From PALSA-505 sp036495485 (GTDB lineage Bacteria; Actinomycetota; Actinomycetes; Streptosporangiales; Streptosporangiaceae), in assembly GCA_036495485.1 (NCBI GenBank), contig DASXMU010000457.1, forward strand, positions 1 to 33,858: 33,858 bases of DNA, given 5' to 3'. Made by a program: the position numbers and the translations under genes. The notes below the pieces were generated by a model that was not told where the DNA came from, ran no database searches, and worked only from the letters and a program-made list of their open reading frames with translations. Of the stretch, positions 14,071 through 21,176 are shown in pieces; within the stretch, counting starts at the first letter, position 1, and every line of letters begins with the position of its first letter.

Positions 14071-15087
14071 GTGCTTATCGCCCAGCGTCCAACCCTCACC
14101 GAAGAGCAGGTCAGCGAGTTCCGCTCCCGGTTCGTCATCGAGCCGCTCGAGCCAGGCTTCGGCTACACGATCGGTAACTCACTCCGCCGTACCCTGCTGT
14201 CCTCCATCCCGGGTGCGGCCGTCACCAGCATCCGGATCGAGGGTGTGCTGCACGAGTTCTCCACCGTTCCCGGGGTCAAGGAAGACGTCACCGACATCAT
14301 CCTGAACCTGAAGGAGCTCGTCGTCTCCTCCGAGCAGGACGAGCCCGTCGTGATGTACCTGCGCAAGCAGGGCCCGGGCGAGGTCACGGCCGCGGACATC
14401 GCGCCGCCGGCCGGTGTCGAGGTGCACAACCCGGAGACCGGCATCGCCACCCTGAACGCCAAGGGCAAGCTGGAGATGGAGCTCACCGTCGAGCGTGGCC
14501 GTGGGTATGTCTCCGCCGCGCAGAACAAGCAGCCCGGCCAGGAGATCGGCCGGATCCCGATCGACTCGATCTACTCCCCGGTGCTCCGGGTGACCTACAA
14601 GGTCGAGGCGACCCGTGTCGAGCAGCGCACCGACTTCGACCGGCTGATCCTGGACGTCGAGACCAAGCCGTGCCTGCGCCCCAGGGACGCGGTAGCCAGC
14701 GCCGGCAAGACCCTGGTCGAGCTGTTCGGCCTGGCCAGGGAGCTGAACGTGGAGGCCGAGGGCATCGACATGGGCCCGTCGCCCACCGATGCCGCACTGG
14801 CTGCCGACCTGGCCCTGCCGATCGAGGAGCTCAACCTCACCGTCCGTTCCTACAACTGCCTCAAGCGCGAGGGCATCCACACGGTCGGCGAGCTCGTCGC
14901 CCGCAGCGAGCAGGACCTGCTCGACATCCGCAACTTCGGCGCCAAGTCGATCGAGGAAGTCAAGCAGAAGCTGGTCGACATGGGCCTGTCGCTCAAGGAC
15001 TCCCCGCCCGGATTCGACCCCGGCACCGCGGCGGACAGCTACGGCGCGGACGACGACGACAGCTACGTCGAGACCGAGCAATACTGA
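14071..15087 (+). CDS. rpoA: DNA-directed RNA polymerase subunit alpha
   Basis: The alpha dimer scaffolds RNA polymerase assembly, and its C-terminal domain contacts UP elements and activators. It has 338 residues, a normal length. The N-terminal domain (about 1-230) shows EPGFGYTIGNSLRRTLLSSIPGAAVTSIRIEGVLHEF. The C-terminal domain (about 250-312) shows the helix-hairpin-helix RSYNCLKREGIHTVGELVARSEQDLLDIRNFG. A short acidic tail ends it. The GTG start at 14071 follows GGAAGGGAAG. It is separated from rpsD by an unusually long, structured 308-nt gap, so it may be expressed partly independently of the ribosomal genes. Confidence 0.98.
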   Translation: MLIAQRPTLTEEQVSEFRSRFVIEPLEPGFGYTIGNSLRRTLLSSIPGAAVTSIRIEGVLHEFSTVPGVKEDVTDIILNLKELVVSSEQDEPVVMYLRKQGPGEVTAADIAPPAGVEVHNPETGIATLNAKGKLEMELTVERGRGYVSAAQNKQPGQEIGRIPIDSIYSPVLRVTYKVEATRVEQRTDFDRLILDVETKPCLRPRDAVASAGKTLVELFGLARELNVEAEGIDMGPSPTDAALAADLALPIEELNLTVRSYNCLKREGIHTVGELVARSEQDLLDIRNFGAKSIEEVKQKLVDMGLSLKDSPPGFDPGTAADSYGADDDDSYVETEQY

Positions 15088-15162
15088 CCGCCCGGCGGGC
15101 CACCACCTGACAACCGCCGGCACGCAAGAACCTGCGCCAGGCAGCGACCGAGGAGAAACCCG

Positions 15163-15780
15163 ATGCCCACGCCCACCAAGGGTCCCCGGCTGGGAGGCAG
15201 TCCGGCCCACCAGCGGCACATGCTGTCGAACCTGGCCACGGCCCTGTTCGAACACGGCCGGATCACGACCACACACGCCAGGGCCCGCCGGCTGCGGCCG
15301 GTGGCCGAGCGGCTGATCACCTTTGCCAAGCGCGGCGACCTGCACGCGCGGCGCCAGGTGCTCACCGTCGTGCCCGACAAGAGCGTCGTGCACACGCTGT
15401 TCACCGAGATCGGCCCGGGATTCGCCGGCCGCCAGGGCGGCTACACCAGGATCGTCAAGATCGGCCCCAGGAAGGGCGACAACGCGCCCATGGCCGTGAT
15501 CGAGCTGGTCAGTGACGAGGAAGAGGTCACCAAGCCCCGCCGTCGCCCCCGCCGCTCGCGCTCGGCCGGGACCGCCACGGCACCAGCGGCCAAGACCGCA
15601 GCGCCGGAGCCCGAGGTCCCCGACACGGACGCGGCAGACCTGGCCACCGAGACCGACGTCGAGGACACCGCGGCCGAGGACACCGCTGTCGAAGACAGCG
15701 CGGCCGAGGACGCTGCCGGGGACACGGTGCGGGAAGACGACGAGCCGGTGGACAGCACCGAGGACTCCAGCGAGTCCTGA
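15163..15780 (+). CDS. rplQ: 50S ribosomal protein L17, with acidic C-terminal tail
   Basis: L17 surrounds the exit tunnel opening on the large subunit. It has 205 residues against about 120-130 in most bacteria. The core spans residues 1-122: GPRLGGSPAHQRHMLSNLATALFEHGRI and VVPDKSVVHTLFTEI, ending GDNAPMAVIELV. A basic linker (residues 125-135) is followed by a long Ala/Asp/Glu tail. Residues 166-185 are four pentapeptide repeats: VEDTA, AEDTA, VEDSA, AEDAA. Similar acidic L17 tails occur in actinobacteria. ATG 15163 follows GAGGAG. It is the last gene of the supercluster. Confidence 0.97.
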   Translation: MPTPTKGPRLGGSPAHQRHMLSNLATALFEHGRITTTHARARRLRPVAERLITFAKRGDLHARRQVLTVVPDKSVVHTLFTEIGPGFAGRQGGYTRIVKIGPRKGDNAPMAVIELVSDEEEVTKPRRRPRRSRSAGTATAPAAKTAAPEPEVPDTDAADLATETDVEDTAAEDTAVEDSAAEDAAGDTVREDDEPVDSTEDSSES

Positions 15781-15800
15781 GACCGGGCACAACATCACGT

Positions 15801-15832
15801 CGACGGCCCCCGCACGTGTGCGGGGGCCGTCG
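15801..15832 (+). terminator. strong terminator hairpin after rplQ
   Basis: CGACGGCCCCCGCAC and its exact reverse complement GTGCGGGGGCCGTCG are separated by only GT, giving a ~14-bp GC stem with a CGTG loop 20 nt after the rplQ stop. There is no T-tract, as is common for actinobacterial terminators. It is the natural end of the S10-spc-alpha transcription unit. Confidence 0.8.
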
Positions 15833-15842
15833 CATGTCCCGT

Positions 15843-15924
15843 TGTCGTGGTTGTGGCAACGGTGGGAAGGTGCTCGTTGTGGCAACGCCCACCAAAGAGT
15901 GTCGACGTTGCCACAACCACGACA
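15843..15924. repeat. 19-bp inverted repeat with a third internal copy
   Basis: TGTCGTGGTTGTGGCAACG (15843-15861) is repeated as its exact reverse complement at 15906-15924. A third partial copy, CGTTGTGGCAACG (15875-15887), lies between them in direct orientation. GGTGGG/CCCACC (15861-15866 and 15888-15893) can close the inner part. The unit GTTG-TGG-CAAC is itself a small palindrome. It lies between the rplQ terminator and truA, in the 362-nt gap, and is unexplained. It may be a dispersed palindromic repeat or a regulator site cluster. Confidence 0.85.
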
Positions 15925-16142
15925 TTGGCGAGTGATCACTGTCGGCCTGAACGACGAGCTGGTGGGGCTAATGGGACTGGTGGTGTGTGAGAACTTTTGG
16001 AACCTGGTCGGCCACACCAGAGTGCCCACGGTGTCACAACCAGGACCAGGGACGTCAGGCACGCGCTGGTTCGGGATGGGCCGTGGTGGACTCTGCCGCG
16101 CCCTGAGGCCGGTTCCGCGGGCCGAGGAGGGCTGGGGGGAGC
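15925..16142 (+). other. remainder of the rplQ-truA gap
   Basis: No gene was recognised in these 218 nt. One frame is open across the gap and into truA, but its translation resembles no family I know and it has no start with a ribosome-binding site. A truA promoter should lie here; no convincing -35/-10 pair was found. The last bases (GGGGGGAG) provide the truA ribosome-binding site. Confidence 0.35.
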
Positions 16143-17039
16143 ATGGCTGACGGGGGCGCCTCCGGCGGCGGCCTGGGTGGGGAGGGCATGGCCGGCGAGG
16201 GAGGCTCCGCCGGGACGGGCCTGGGTGGGGAGAAGACGGTCAGGCTCCGGCTCGGGATTGCCTATGACGGCGCGGGCTTCTCCGGCTGGGCTCGCCAGCC
16301 GGGGCGGCGGACGGTGCAGGAGGCTGTCGAGACGGCGCTGGGGCGGGTGCTGCGGCTCGGGGTGCCACCGGCGCTGACCGTGGCCGGGCGGACCGATGCG
16401 GGGGTCCATGCGCGCGGGCAGGTCGCGCATGTGGACGTGCCCGAAGAGAGCTGGGCGGCAGCCGGGCCGACCGCGCTGCGCGGGCTGGGCGGGCTGCTGG
16501 CGGGCGATGTGCGGGTCCGCTCGATCGTGGTCGCGCCGGACGGGTTCAACGCCAGGTTTTCCGCGCTGTGGCGGCGGTACTCCTACCGGGTGTGCGACGA
16601 TCCGGCGGCCGTCGACCCGCTGCGCCGGGGCGACACCCTCTGGCACCGGCACCCGCTTGACGTGCCCAGGATGAACGAGGCGGCCGCCGCCTGCCTGGGC
16701 GAGCACGACTTCGCGGCATACTGCAGGCGCCAGGAGGGGGCGTCCACGGTGCGCACGCTGATCCGGCTGGACTGGGAGCGGGTGGAGCCGGGCATGGCCG
16801 TGGCCGGGGTGGTGGCGGACGCGTTCTGCCACAATATGGTCCGCGCCCTGGCCGGTGCCTTGCTGGCGGTCGGGGACGGGCGCAAGCCGTCAGCGTGGCC
16901 GCTGGAGGTTCTCGCCCACGGCGTCCGCGATCCGGCGGTGCACGTGGCCCCGCCGCACCCGTTGTGCCTGGAGGAGGTCCGTTACCCGCCGGATTCCGAA
17001 CTGGCCGCGCGGGCGCTGGTCACCCGGCGCCGCCGCTGA
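16143..17039 (+). CDS. truA: tRNA pseudouridine(38-40) synthase TruA
   Basis: Converts uridines 38, 39 and 40 of tRNA anticodon stems to pseudouridine. It has 298 residues. The catalytic aspartate is D85 in AGRTDAGVHA, and the family motifs YDGAGFSGWARQPGRRTVQ and CHNMVRALAGALLAVGDGR are present. Residues 1-30 are a Gly-rich leader containing a short repeat (GLGGE occurs twice), not part of the fold; the true start may be the ATG at 16188 or nearby. Position after rplQ is conserved in actinobacteria. It ends 9 nt from a convergent gene on the minus strand, with no terminator visible between them. Confidence 0.95.
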   Translation: MADGGASGGGLGGEGMAGEGGSAGTGLGGEKTVRLRLGIAYDGAGFSGWARQPGRRTVQEAVETALGRVLRLGVPPALTVAGRTDAGVHARGQVAHVDVPEESWAAAGPTALRGLGGLLAGDVRVRSIVVAPDGFNARFSALWRRYSYRVCDDPAAVDPLRRGDTLWHRHPLDVPRMNEAAAACLGEHDFAAYCRRQEGASTVRTLIRLDWERVEPGMAVAGVVADAFCHNMVRALAGALLAVGDGRKPSAWPLEVLAHGVRDPAVHVAPPHPLCLEEVRYPPDSELAARALVTRRRR

Positions 17040-17048
17040 CCGCTCCGG

Positions 17049-18329
17049 TCAGGTTGAGCTCTCCGACATCAGGCAGACCTGGTTGCGGCCCTGCGCCTTG
17101 GCGCGGTAGAGGCCGGCGTCGGCGGCCGCGATCAGCTCGTCGAGGTCGCGGCGGGAGTTCGCCAGGGCGGCGACGCCGATCGAGACCGTGACCTGGAGCG
17201 GTGTCTCCGTATTGCTTCCGCTCCCGGGGGCGACGCTGATCTCGGCGAGCTTGACGCGCAGCCGTTCGGTGATCTGCTCGGCGGTGGCGACATCGGTGTG
17301 CGGCAGCACGATGGCGAACTCCTCACCACCGAAGCGGCCGATGATGTCGTACTCCCGCAGCAGGCCGCGCAGCGTGGCCGAGAGCGCGGCCAGGACGGCA
17401 TCCCCGGTCAGGTGGCCGTGGGTGTCGTTGACCTGCTTGAAGTGGTCGATGTCCAGCATCGCGACCGCGAGCGGTGAGTGAGTGCGGGCCGCCCGGCTGA
17501 TCTCGACCCGGGCCTCGCGCTGCCAGGTGACCGCGTTCAGCAGCCCGGTCTTGCTGTCGATCCGGGAGGCGTTCTCCAGCTCGACGTGCCGCAGCGATCG
17601 CTGCAAAAGGGTGACCACCGGCAGGAACAGCGCGATCAGGAACCAGTTGACCGCCACCAGCACGGTTGCGGCCAGCCCGATGCACAGCTCGGCCAGGTCG
17701 TTGTAGAGGGGCTCGCGGGTGAACATCACCTCGCGGATGCTGACGGTCGGGTCGGAGCCCTTGATCGCGGTCAGCATCAGGCAGACGTTGATCGCCCACC
17801 GCAGCGCGGCGCACAGGCCAGCCGCGGCTATCCAGATGAGCCAGTTGCGGCCAGGCCCAGATGCCAGACCGGGCATCCTGGCCATAGCCTCATGGAAGAT
17901 CCAGGACACGGCCCCGTACGCCAGGCCGAGCACGGACGCACTGAAGACCCGGCGGTGGAGCACCGTCTGGCGAGTGCGCCACTGAGTGAGTGCGAGCTTG
18001 ACGGCCAGCGCGGTCAGTACGTACACCGGCGGCAGGAACAGCGCCAGGGGCAGCAGCCACACTCCGTCCACGTCGTGGATCGTTCCGGCAGGTTCACCCG
18101 ATCGCCTGGTCAGCTCGATCGACGCCGCCCCGAACGTGAGCAGCAGGGCAAACAGCGCGAGGTCATGCAGCCGGAACGTGGTCTGCGAAGCTTCGGCGCT
18201 AACAGCGGCCAGATACGCGGTGATAACCCCGGCCACGTAGATGGCAAGCCGCCGCGGCAGCTCCCAGAGCGGCCAGGCGCGCAACCGTGCAATCCACGGG
18301 TTATGGGCCCGTATCGCCTGGCCGGCCAT
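17049..18329 (-). CDS. membrane-anchored diguanylate cyclase (GGDEF)
   Basis: Predicted to make cyclic di-GMP from two GTP. It has 426 residues. Five or six hydrophobic segments lie between about 29 and 240 and form an uncharacterised membrane sensor. The GGDEF domain follows at about 255-415, with LDIDHFKQVNDTHGH metal-binding region and an intact GGEEF signature at 334-338. An inhibitory I-site RxxD (R325-E-Y-D328) sits exactly five residues upstream of it, implying product feedback. No EAL domain is present. The ATG at 18329 follows GGAGG on the minus strand. It is the first minus-strand gene after the ribosomal cluster. Confidence 0.95.
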   Translation of the reverse strand: MAGQAIRAHNPWIARLRAWPLWELPRRLAIYVAGVITAYLAAVSAEASQTTFRLHDLALFALLLTFGAASIELTRRSGEPAGTIHDVDGVWLLPLALFLPPVYVLTALAVKLALTQWRTRQTVLHRRVFSASVLGLAYGAVSWIFHEAMARMPGLASGPGRNWLIWIAAAGLCAALRWAINVCLMLTAIKGSDPTVSIREVMFTREPLYNDLAELCIGLAATVLVAVNWFLIALFLPVVTLLQRSLRHVELENASRIDSKTGLLNAVTWQREARVEISRAARTHSPLAVAMLDIDHFKQVNDTHGHLTGDAVLAALSATLRGLLREYDIIGRFGGEEFAIVLPHTDVATAEQITERLRVKLAEISVAPGSGSNTETPLQVTVSIGVAALANSRRDLDELIAAADAGLYRAKAQGRNQVCLMSESST

Positions 18330-18670
18330 TCATCCTCCGGGACAACATCGCAACTGAACGAATATCAGGCATAGCGCACAGTTAAGGAAGTCCATCGCAT
18401 TGTGGCATCCGCTGCTGTGAGAATGTCAAGAAGACTGCACTAAGGTGGCGGGAATATGTCCCGGGAGACACCCCAGTTGCCTGGTTGGGTAGCGGCAGCT
18501 TGCTTGACTGGGTATCTCTAAGGTTGCGTAGAGCCAGCTTGCCACTGGGATAATCCCAGGCAAACGCCGCGACCTGGGCTAGTGCACCGCCTAGCGCGCC
18601 TATCGAGTGGCTTGTCTTCAGTCAGATGAAGGGAGGCGGCCCAAATGCGCGACATCCACTGGGGCTGACG
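18330..18670. other. 341-nt gap between MFS and GGDEF genes
   Basis: No gene was recognised. The stretch is less GC-rich than its surroundings. Going in the minus direction it must contain the end of the MFS transcript and the promoter of the cyclase gene. A dyad at 18539-18563, described separately, could end the MFS transcript. Promoter hexamers close to the cyclase start were not convincing. Confidence 0.4.
18539..18563 (-). terminator. candidate terminator hairpin after the MFS gene
   Basis: CTGGGA-TAA-TCCCAG (18545-18559 including flanking bases) is a perfect dyad, extended by TTGC/GCAA with a 2-nt bulge to about ten base pairs. It lies roughly 110 nt past the MFS stop in the minus direction. 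There is no T-tract, so this call is tentative. Confidence 0.35.
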
Positions 18671-19879
18671 TCAGCTCTTTGGGCGGTTACGCACCGTCAG
18701 AATTAGTGCGGCGGCTGTACCGATGGTGCCGCCGACCGCGACCACAACGGGGGGAGCATAGCGGGCGGCGGCGGCGCCGGCCACGATGACGGCGCCGCCC
18801 TGGCCTAGGTAGATGCCGGCCTGTGCCAAGCCGAATGCCAGGCTGCGTTGCTGCGGCGGGGTGGCGATCACGAATGCCGCATTAGCGGCCATCTGGAAAC
18901 ATGTGCACGTTCCGCTGGCGAACAGCACCAGCAGTGTCGACTGTGCCGTAAGGTGCACCGCCATCAGCATGAGCAACAGGGACGAAGCCACTGCCAGCGG
19001 CCCCATCCAAGCACCTCGGCGGTCCGGGCCGATGAGGCGGGAAAACGTCACCGAGCCCACCGAAATCCCCAATGCCGTGGCCGCCAGGATCAGCCCGACC
19101 AGCACGTCTCCGCCATGCAGCCAATGGGCCAGCGGCGCGGCCAGGCCCTCAGGGATCACGATGAAGGTGGCCAGCCAGCCGAACAGCATGGGTGTACGCA
19201 ACGCGGGCCGGCTGAACACCAGGCGCGCCCCGGCGATCGCGTCAGCTACCGGCGCGAACATCTGGCCGGCGATCGCCGTGGCCGCTGGGCGTGCGGCGAC
19301 CCCGAAGCGGACCAGCAGCGCCGAGGCGGCGAAGGTCACCGCGTCGGCCGCCAGGCAAACTCTGGCGCCCAGGAACCCGACGAGGGCGCCGCCGACCGCG
19401 AACCCGGTGACCTGGGCGAACTGGTAGGTCGTCATGGTCACCGCGGTGCCAAGGACGTACCGGTCCCCGGTCAGGATGTCCGGGTAGATGGCCGAGCGGG
19501 CCGCGCTGAACGGGCCGGTGAACAACGTGACAGCGAACAGCAGCACCACGAGCGCGATCAGCCGCATGCCCGGGATGACCATCACGAGCACCAGGGCTGC
19601 CCGGGCCAGGTCACAGAGGATCATCACCGTGCGGCGCGGAAGCCGGTCAGCCAGCCCGGCCAGCAGCAGACTGCCCGCGAAGACGGGGATGATCGTCACG
19701 GCGTAGGTCACGGCCGCCAGGAACGGAGACCGGGTGCGGTCATACACCAGCACGGTCAGGGCGACCCGGGCAAGCTGATCCCCGGCCACCGACAGCAACT
19801 GCGCCAGCCACAGCACGCGGAACTCGGCCACCCCGAACACATCGCGGTAGGTAGCGCGTTCGGCCGCCTGGTCTAACAA
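18671..19879 (-). CDS. MFS transporter (MFS_3 / EntS-like exporter)
   Basis: A cytoplasmic-membrane transporter of the major facilitator superfamily, probably a proton-driven exporter; substrate unknown. It has 402 residues and about 12 hydrophobic segments. The start LFGVAEFRVLWLAQLLSVAGDQLARVALTVLVYDRT-like region (residues 14-48) and the loop GLADRLPRRTVM, an MFS motif-A variant, are typical of the MFS_3 group that includes EntS and macrolide exporters. The TTG start at 19879 follows GGGAGAGG on the minus strand. It is not in an obvious operon with the cyclase. The PIN fragment lies just upstream on the other strand. Confidence 0.9.
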   Translation of the reverse strand: MLDQAAERATYRDVFGVAEFRVLWLAQLLSVAGDQLARVALTVLVYDRTRSPFLAAVTYAVTIIPVFAGSLLLAGLADRLPRRTVMILCDLARAALVLVMVIPGMRLIALVVLLFAVTLFTGPFSAARSAIYPDILTGDRYVLGTAVTMTTYQFAQVTGFAVGGALVGFLGARVCLAADAVTFAASALLVRFGVAARPAATAIAGQMFAPVADAIAGARLVFSRPALRTPMLFGWLATFIVIPEGLAAPLAHWLHGGDVLVGLILAATALGISVGSVTFSRLIGPDRRGAWMGPLAVASSLLLMLMAVHLTAQSTLLVLFASGTCTCFQMAANAAFVIATPPQQRSLAFGLAQAGIYLGQGGAVIVAGAAAARYAPPVVVAVGGTIGTAAALILTVRNRPKS

Positions 19880-19976
19880 CGCACCACCTCTCCCGGGGGC
19901 CGTCGCCAGCCCACACCGTCACGGCGAACAGCGATCGCGTGGTCACATATGACCTACCCGAAGGCTATCCATCTCA

Positions 19977-20087
19977 GTGCCCATCGAAGCGGCCAGCCGG
20001 GCGGGGTGCGACCAGGTGCTGCCGGAGGATCTGAACGCGGGTCAGATGGTCCACGACATCAGGATCGAGAGCCCGTTCGCTGGCTGA
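19977..20087 (+). pseudogene. remnant of a PIN-domain (VapC-like) toxin gene, C-terminal fragment
   Basis: A 36-residue frame reads VPIEAASRAGCDQVLPEDLN, then AGQMVHDIRIESPFAG, then TGA. This matches the C-terminal part of PIN-domain RNase toxins: the (I)xAAxxAGCDxxLxEDLNxGQ block with the last acidic active-site residues, then a strand ending in NPF/SPF. The preceding part, including the usual WDA helix and the first catalytic aspartates, is missing; a TGA lies in frame at 19950-19952. No antitoxin gene is visible. I read it as a decayed toxin-antitoxin locus inside the minus-strand block. Confidence 0.65.
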
Positions 20088-20150
20088 GGTTTCCGCTGCC
20101 TGCCAGGACGCATCGTCCCTGCGGAGTGTGCAGCTAAGAAACGGCGTTCC

Positions 20151-21158
20151 TCATGACTGAAGGGGCTGCTGGGTCAGCATCGCGAAGGACCTGCTCAGCG
20201 CGCCCAGGGTCTGGAGTTCCGCCTGCTGGCGAGCGGGATTGCGCCCGCTGGCATAGGTGGCCAGGGCGTAGACGATGAACCGGCCATAGACGACGTCGTA
20301 ACCCACACCCACGGTCTTGCCGATGACGCTCGCGCCACTGTGGGCGGGTCCGTCCAGCCCGGTGAACCAGACATCGGGACCGAACCTCTTGACGCCATCC
20401 ACCTTGCCTGCGGCGGCGTTGCTGGGCAACGCCGCCACCCCGGCCGTGACCGCGTACTGCTTGGCGGAATCCACGAACGTGGCCCGCACCACCCGCTGGC
20501 ATTTGGCCGACGACAGCGCGGTCGCGAAGGCGCTGCGGGCAGCGAGCGGGCATGGGGTGTTCAGCGCGGTGATGACCCGGGTGAACCTGAGGCCGTTGAC
20601 CGTGATCTGAGCCTTGGGGAAGACCACACCGGCCGTTATCGTCTTCTGGTTGTCAGGGGCGGGCTGGCTGGCGCTGGCACTGGCGGTGGGCCGGCTGCTG
20701 GTGGGGCTCGCACCCAGGCTGTTAGTGGCGGGGATGGGGTCGGCAGAATGCCCGGCGCTGCCAGCCGAGTGGTGGGTCACCACGAACGCGGCAACGCCGA
20801 TCAGGGCCGCGGCCACCACCGCGGCGATGGCGGGGAGCCGGTACCTTCGCCTGCGGTCTGGAAAGACCGGGCCTTCCATCTGCTCCGCGGCCGGTACGTC
20901 CCGCGGGTCCTGATGGCCGGTGGCGGGAGTGTCCAGCCATTGCGCCGTCTCAGGCCGCAGGGCGTGCGGCGACGTGGCCGGCTCCGCCGGCCCGGCGCTG
21001 ACCGGGTCCGGATCCTGGTCCGCGAAGGGCCTGCGGCCGGGATCCGCGGCAGGCCACTGGTCTGGGCCGGGTGTGCGGCCGAAATGAGCCGGGGCAGGCG
21101 CATACTGCCCGAATCGTTCGGGTGGCGGTCCTGGGGTGGGCTTGCTGGGCACGGGCAC
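20151..21158 (-). CDS. single-pass membrane protein, unknown extracellular domain (paralogue 2)
   Basis: Function unknown. It has 335 residues. Residues 1-100 are Pro/Ala/Asp-rich and probably disordered in the cytoplasm. A basic stop (DRRRRYR) precedes one transmembrane helix at about 109-127. A Ser/Ala/Thr-rich linker leads to an extracellular domain from about 185 with C203 and C220. That domain resembles the one in the upstream neighbour: the pattern C..A.....L....C..V.RA..xD....x..T.GV..L matches across both. The start is GTG at 21158, 18 nt after the neighbour's stop, so the two are probably co-transcribed. No strong ribosome-binding site is seen. Confidence 0.82.
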   Translation of the reverse strand: MPVPSKPTPGPPPERFGQYAPAPAHFGRTPGPDQWPAADPGRRPFADQDPDPVSAGPAEPATSPHALRPETAQWLDTPATGHQDPRDVPAAEQMEGPVFPDRRRRYRLPAIAAVVAAALIGVAAFVVTHHSAGSAGHSADPIPATNSLGASPTSSRPTASASASQPAPDNQKTITAGVVFPKAQITVNGLRFTRVITALNTPCPLAARSAFATALSSAKCQRVVRATFVDSAKQYAVTAGVAALPSNAAAGKVDGVKRFGPDVWFTGLDGPAHSGASVIGKTVGVGYDVVYGRFIVYALATYASGRNPARQQAELQTLGALSRSFAMLTQQPLQS

Positions 21159-21176
21159 CTGCGTTCGGGAAGCTTC

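Noticed and set aside
14179..16062. 627-residue open frame on the minus strand across rpoA and rplQ
   Set aside because: It is antisense to two certain genes. High GC in third positions opens long false frames on the opposite strand; its translation is Arg/Gly/Val/Leu-biased and matches no family.
15512..16150. 212-residue plus-strand frame crossing the rplQ terminator
   Set aside because: Starts inside rplQ in another frame, runs through the strong terminator hairpin and the inverted repeat, and resembles nothing known.
18848..19876. 342-residue plus-strand open frame
   Set aside because: Antisense to the MFS gene, whose hydrophobic pattern is unmistakable. The product is rich in Arg, Gln, His and Gly without domains.
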